Source of the DNA: Lachnospiraceae bacterium
GTDB taxonomy: Bacteria; Bacillota; Clostridia; Lachnospirales; Lachnospiraceae
NCBI GenBank assembly: GCA_003446735.1
Contig: DMCJ01000105.1
Span: 1 to 9,517 of the forward strand
Direction: 5' to 3'
Length of the DNA stretch: 9,517 nucleotides
The notes beneath the pieces are model-generated. The model made no database searches, had not been told where the DNA came from, and saw nothing but the letters and a program-made list of their open reading frames with translations. Positions 6,743 to 9,517 of the stretch are shown one piece after another; within the stretch, counting starts at the first letter, position 1; the number at the start of each line of letters is the position of its first letter. Position numbers and translations under genes: made by a program.

Positions 6743-7000
6743 TATTCAGCCGAAGGATTGTCAAAGACCTGTCGCGACACGCTTTTGCTCAAGCGCGGGC
6801 GCACAAGTTCCGGCGGACCTTGGCTTTGCGCCGACCGAAGTGGAACGTAGACCCCTATCGGTTCTAAGCTCGCACCTCAAAAAAGTGGAACGTAGACCCC
6901 CTGGCGGTTCTAAGCTCGCACCTCAAAAAATTCATGTTTACTAAGCACCAAGACCGCTAATGGTCGCTATCAGATCTGTTGACAATTCTCCGGCAGATTA
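6743..7000. mobile_element. MITE-like or structured-RNA element with about 37-nt terminal inverted repeats
   Basis: The left end (6743-6778) and the reverse complement of the right end (7000 to 6963) align over 36 positions with 30 matches and two single-base gaps. Both begin with TA and share the core ATTGTCAA. The element is GC-rich compared with its flanks. It has no useful ORF and is full of internal stems: GACC/GGTC (6952-6965), two tandem stem-loop units (6838-6929), GGCGCA/TGCGCC enclosing AAGTTCC-GGC-GGACCTT (6798-6832), CGCTT/AAGCG (6780-6795) and the palindrome TGTCGCGACA. It starts 10 nt after the polymerase stop and ends 37 nt before the YolD-like ATG. Terminal TA dinucleotides fit a two-base target duplication of the IS630/mariner kind, but nothing else identifies a parent. 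A large folded non-coding RNA whose ends pair is the alternative. Confidence 0.5.
6838..6929 (-). repeat. Two tandem 45-46-bp stem-loop units inside the folded element
   Basis: The units start at 6838 and 6883 and differ only in the hairpin loop (GATA in one, GCCA plus one extra G in the other, minus strand) and in A-tract length. On the minus strand each unit folds as GAGCTTAGAACC-loop-GGGGTCTACGTTC, with ten pairs including one G-U and two mismatches. The plus-strand fold has one more mismatch, so the minus strand is the likelier transcript. Minus-strand unit 2 is followed by CCAC and six T residues, which might give weak termination after the polymerase gene. Confidence 0.75.
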
Positions 7001-7010
7001 TCAACTTATA

Positions 7011-8489
7011 TTACGCCTTATGCCCGCCGATCTGCGAATTGCGCTCCATCGTCTTTCCGCCTTCAAGGAGGTTCATGCCCTTTAGCATTGCATTCTTGCC
7101 GTACCTGCTCTGTATCTCGAGCGTGGCCTTCTGAAGAGCTTCTTCCTTCCGCTTCTTCTCGTTATAAGCTTCTTCCTCTTTCATCCTTGCTTCATAATCG
7201 GTAAAAAGGTCCATCTGCTCGTATCTGGGCTTTTCTTCCTCTTTGACAGCTTCTTCCTTCGGAATGACATGATTGGCCGTGACATTTACACGGCGGATAA
7301 AAAGGGACGGATCGGTCTTTTCATCAAATATCGCAAGCATCGCATCCACCAGTTCCGAAGTAAGCGATGTAAAATGCTTAAAGCTCCTGCTCCCGTGCGC
7401 ATGCTTGGGAACTTTTCTTCCGTAATAGTCAAGCTTGACCTCACCCTCATACTTAGCTGCATTATCTTCATCCGAAAGATTTATCGCATCATATCCTATT
7501 GTAAGAACGACCTGATCTGTAACAAGATTCTTACTTACAAGATCAAGGGCTAAAAGCTCTGTCATCTCCCTTACTATTAGTCTTCCCTTATCATTCGGAT
7601 ATGGCTCCGGCAGAACCTGCCCGGAACTTATGCTGTTGTTTTCTGGCACATAGGATTTGATATGTTTTATAAGGCAGGGTTCGTATCCCCAGGCATGATC
7701 GATAAGTAGCTCGGCATTTACGCCAAACAGCCGGTATAAAAGCTCGGCATTATGATATTCGCCTTCTTTTCCGAGGCTGCATCTCGCAACATCTCCCATC
7801 GTATACATGCCGTTTGCATAGAGTTTTCTCGCTGTTCCGGGTCCGACTCTCCAGAAATCGGTGATCGGAGTATGTGCCCAGAGCTTCTCGCGATAGCTTT
7901 TTTCATTAAGTTCTGCGATCCTCACCCCGTCCTTATCGGCCGGGATATGCTTAGCGACTATATCCATGGCTATCTTTGAAAGATACAGATTTGTTCCGAT
8001 CCCGGCTGTTGCGGTGATGCCTGTTTCACTAAGGACATCCCTTATCATAGTAATGGCCAGATCATGGGCATTTTTCTTATAAAACGAAAGATAGTCGGTG
8101 ACGTCCATAAAGACTTCATCGACAGAATATGCGTGGATATCTTCGGGCGCGATATAACGCAGATATATCTTAAAGATATCCGTACTGTATCTCATATATT
8201 TAGCCATTCTGGGCTTTGCTATTATAAAATCAAGCTCGTTTCCTTTTTCACGATGCGCATTTATCTTCTTAACCGCCGATCTTACCTCAAAAAGGCGCGG
8301 TCTTCCGGGGATACCATATGCTTTTAACGCAGGCGAAACCGCAAGACATATCGTCTTGTCCGTTCTCGACTCATCAGCCACGACAAGTCGCGCCTGCAAA
8401 GGATCAAGCCCCCGCTCGACGCATTCTACCGACGCATAAAAAGATTTAAGGTCTATCGCAATATATGTTCTTTCTTTTCCATTTGTCAT
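7011..8489 (-). CDS. Y-family DNA polymerase (UvrX/UmuC/DinB-like translesion polymerase)
   Basis: Low-fidelity DNA polymerase predicted to copy past lesions. The 492 residues include: palm motif AIDLKSFYASVE with metal ligand D13 and Y18 at the ribonucleotide steric-gate position; catalytic YSVDEVFMD with D124 and E125; the TAGIGTNLYLSKIAMD segment (161-176); a helix-hairpin-helix-like region DFWRVGPGTARKLYANGMYTMGD (211-233); and a little-finger domain (about 280-405). QMDLF (425-429) is a good sliding-clamp-binding motif. A charged helical tail ends in IQSRYGKNAMLKGMNLLEGG...RNSQIGGHKA, typical of the clostridial branch. The frame is open 51 nt further upstream to a TTG at 8540. I chose the ATG at 8487-8489 because AGGAAAG (8497-8503) lies 7 nt before it, and the longer version would translate a terminator hairpin. 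It is followed by the folded element and then its likely partner, the YolD-like gene. I see no clear LexA box upstream. Confidence 0.94.
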   Translation of the reverse strand: MTNGKERTYIAIDLKSFYASVECVERGLDPLQARLVVADESRTDKTICLAVSPALKAYGIPGRPRLFEVRSAVKKINAHREKGNELDFIIAKPRMAKYMRYSTDIFKIYLRYIAPEDIHAYSVDEVFMDVTDYLSFYKKNAHDLAITMIRDVLSETGITATAGIGTNLYLSKIAMDIVAKHIPADKDGVRIAELNEKSYREKLWAHTPITDFWRVGPGTARKLYANGMYTMGDVARCSLGKEGEYHNAELLYRLFGVNAELLIDHAWGYEPCLIKHIKSYVPENNSISSGQVLPEPYPNDKGRLIVREMTELLALDLVSKNLVTDQVVLTIGYDAINLSDEDNAAKYEGEVKLDYYGRKVPKHAHGSRSFKHFTSLTSELVDAMLAIFDEKTDPSLFIRRVNVTANHVIPKEEAVKEEEKPRYEQMDLFTDYEARMKEEEAYNEKKRKEEALQKATLEIQSRYGKNAMLKGMNLLEGGKTMERNSQIGGHKA

Positions 8490-8496
8490 ATATATA

Positions 8497-8503
8497 CTTT
8501 CCT
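8497..8503 (-). promoter_or_regulatory. Shine-Dalgarno site that decides the polymerase start
   Basis: AGGAAAG on the minus strand, 7 nt before the ATG at 8489. No comparable site precedes the in-frame TTG at 8540, so the shorter N-terminus (MTNGKERTYIAIDLKS) is preferred. It also places the catalytic Asp at residue 13, close to its usual position in the family. Confidence 0.75.
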
Positions 8504-8507
8504 GTTT

Positions 8508-8553
8508 AAACAAAAGCATACCGGCGAGGGTTATCGCCAATATGCTTTTTACA
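8508..8553 (-). terminator. Intrinsic terminator after the dehydratase/activase-related gene
   Basis: A strong two-part hairpin. The outer arms AAAAGCATA (8512-8520) and TATGCTTTT (8541-8549) pair perfectly, and the inner stem GGCGA/TCGCC closes a loop of about 6 nt. On the minus strand the hairpin is followed by TTTTGTTT. It begins about 24 nt after the TGA at 8574 and lies upstream of the polymerase start, so it separates the two transcription units. The A/T tracts on both sides make it potentially bidirectional. Because it lies within 25 nt of the polymerase start, it could also attenuate read-through into that gene. Confidence 0.8.
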
Positions 8554-8573
8554 CAGATCGGATCAAGTGAAGA

Positions 8574-9517
8574 TCATGCGGTGATCTTGTCATCCTTGGA
8601 TAGATTGTTAAATGCGGTCGAGAGCATCAGCTTGATGCGGTTTAGCTGGTTGACTTCGCTGGCGCCGGGATCGTAGTCGATCGCAACGATATTACTCGAA
8701 GGATATCTTTTGCGAAGCTCCTTTATTACTCCCTTTCCGACAACGTGGTTCGGAAGGCAGCCGAAAGGCTGGGTGCAGACGATATTGGGAGTTCCCGAGT
8801 GGATGAGCTCAAGCATCTCACCTGTTAAGAACCAGCCCTCTCCCGTCTGATTGCCGATCGATACAATATCCTTTGCATAATCGACAAGATCGAAGATATT
8901 AGCAAAGGTCTCAAAATGCTTACTCTTTTTAAGGGCCCTTGCCGCGGGCTTACGAAGCATATCCATAGCCCATATTCCAAGTCGGGAAATTCTTGCCGTC
9001 TTTTTGGACATGCCAAGGTATTCGGCCTTATATATCTGATTATAGAAGCAGTAATACATGAAGTCTAAAAGGTCGGGACAAACGGGCTCTGCTCCTTCTT
9101 TTTCCAAAAGCTCGGCTAAATGATTGTTGGCTTCCGGCAGGAACTTAACTAAGATCTCGCCTACTATACCGACTCTGGGCTTTCTTTCCTCACTTATCGG
9201 AAGCGCATCAAACTGCCTTATTATCTCCTTGCAGAGCTTGGAGAATTTAAATATCGAAAGATTTGAGGATTCAAGGAACGTGTTGCATTTATCAAGAAGC
9301 TGTTTATGAAGCTTATCGGCGCTGCCTTTTTCAAGCTCGTAAGGACGCATGCGGTATACGCAGCGCATAAAGATATCGCCGAAGACACCGCCGAAGGCGA
9401 TGCGCTTTACCATGTTCAGATCAATCTTCCAGCCGGGGTTGGTCTCAATATTGGCCAGATTCAGAGAGATCACGGGGATCTGCGACATCCCGGCCTTGGC
9501 CAGAGCGCGCCGGATAA
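8574..9517 (-). CDS. C-terminal part of a large 2-hydroxyacyl-CoA dehydratase/activase-related protein (partial)
   Basis: The visible 313 residues are the carboxyl end of a protein related to the 2-hydroxyglutaryl-CoA dehydratase/activase group. In Lachnospiraceae these are usually very large fusions of a BadF/HgdC-type ATPase activator with dehydratase-like domains. The best signature is TQPFGCLPNHVVGKGVIKEL followed by YPSSNIVAIDYDPGASEVNQLNRIKLMLS, with Cys residues in CTQPFGC as candidate iron-sulfur ligands. The frame is open past the first visible ATG (9486-9488) to the edge, and the upstream residues (IRRALAKAG) continue the family pattern into MSQIPVISLN. That Met is therefore internal and the gene is cut by the right edge. 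It ends at TGA 8574-8576, followed by the terminator. The true substrate of these large proteins is generally unproven. Confidence 0.88.
   Translation of the reverse strand, partial: IRRALAKAGMSQIPVISLNLANIETNPGWKIDLNMVKRIAFGGVFGDIFMRCVYRMRPYELEKGSADKLHKQLLDKCNTFLESSNLSIFKFSKLCKEIIRQFDALPISEERKPRVGIVGEILVKFLPEANNHLAELLEKEGAEPVCPDLLDFMYYCFYNQIYKAEYLGMSKKTARISRLGIWAMDMLRKPAARALKKSKHFETFANIFDLVDYAKDIVSIGNQTGEGWFLTGEMLELIHSGTPNIVCTQPFGCLPNHVVGKGVIKELRKRYPSSNIVAIDYDPGASEVNQLNRIKLMLSTAFNNLSKDDKITA

Noticed and set aside
6634..6867. Plus-strand 77-aa ORF running into the folded element
   Set aside because: It overlaps the YolD-like gene antisense and crosses stem-loop sequence; no ribosome binding site and no recognisable protein.
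6979..6984. Shared origin of the folded element and the 53-bp array through their common GTTGAC
   Set aside because: Only six bases are shared, and the surrounding sequences do not align; chance is sufficient.
6743..7000. tRNA, riboswitch or other known RNA class
   Set aside because: No cloverleaf, CCA end or recognisable riboswitch core; the fold is suggestive, but I cannot match it to a known family.
6976..7003. Rho-independent terminator directly after the polymerase
   Set aside because: GTTGATAAT/ATTGTCAAC can pair, but no T-tract follows, and the arm is better explained as part of the element's right inverted repeat.
8490..8573. LexA/SOS operator upstream of the polymerase
   Set aside because: No GAAC...GTTC-type box of the Firmicutes SOS consensus is visible; the only dyad is the terminator hairpin.

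Overview
The window looks like chromosomal DNA from a moderately low-GC Firmicute, most likely Lachnospiraceae (Butyrivibrio/Roseburia-like). The reasons are the run of insulinase-type peptidase followed by Era, a small 'RAAQFSPFAALTG' protein paired with a UvrX/UmuC-type polymerase, and the C-terminus of a very large 2-hydroxyacyl-CoA dehydratase/activase-type protein. This placement rests on recalled family features, not on a database search. Every gene I support lies on the minus strand, so the biological order runs from the right edge of the window to the left.

Right part (about 9517 to 6484). The tail of a 2-hydroxyglutaryl-CoA dehydratase/activase-related protein enters from the right edge and ends at a good intrinsic terminator (8508-8553). 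A Y-family DNA polymerase follows (7011-8489), with all catalytic acidic residues and a C-terminal clamp-binding motif. Next comes a 258-bp GC-rich, highly folded, gene-free element (6743-7000). It is bounded by imperfect inverted repeats of about 37 nt and contains two tandem 45-46-bp stem-loop units. It separates the polymerase from a short YolD-like protein (6484-6705). Polymerase and YolD-like genes are normally direct operon partners, and removing the element would leave a 47-bp gap. An inserted MITE-like element, or an embedded structured RNA, is therefore the natural reading.

Middle (6483 to 5943). This 541-bp stretch holds no gene. It contains a five-copy, 53-54-bp tandem array in which each copy carries a GTTGAC...GTCAAC dyad. 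To its left is a good sigma-A-type promoter (5979-6007) facing the left-hand operon.

Left part (5942 to 1). A tightly spaced probable operon encodes: a four-helix membrane protein (DUF1189-like) with a Gln/Gly/Pro/Tyr-rich tail; a rhomboid-fold membrane protein that lacks the catalytic Ser and His and carries a C-terminal zinc-ribbon-like domain; an unrecognised 138-residue soluble protein; a 970-residue M16C presequence-protease-type zinc peptidase; and the GTPase Era, overlapping the peptidase by 4 nt and cut by the left edge. A 14-bp tandem repeat runs from the last codons of the rhomboid gene to the ribosome binding site of the next gene. The first two products suggest membrane functions, the M16 enzyme degrades peptides, and Era acts in 30S ribosome assembly. 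Co-transcription is inferred from spacing, not from a known shared pathway.
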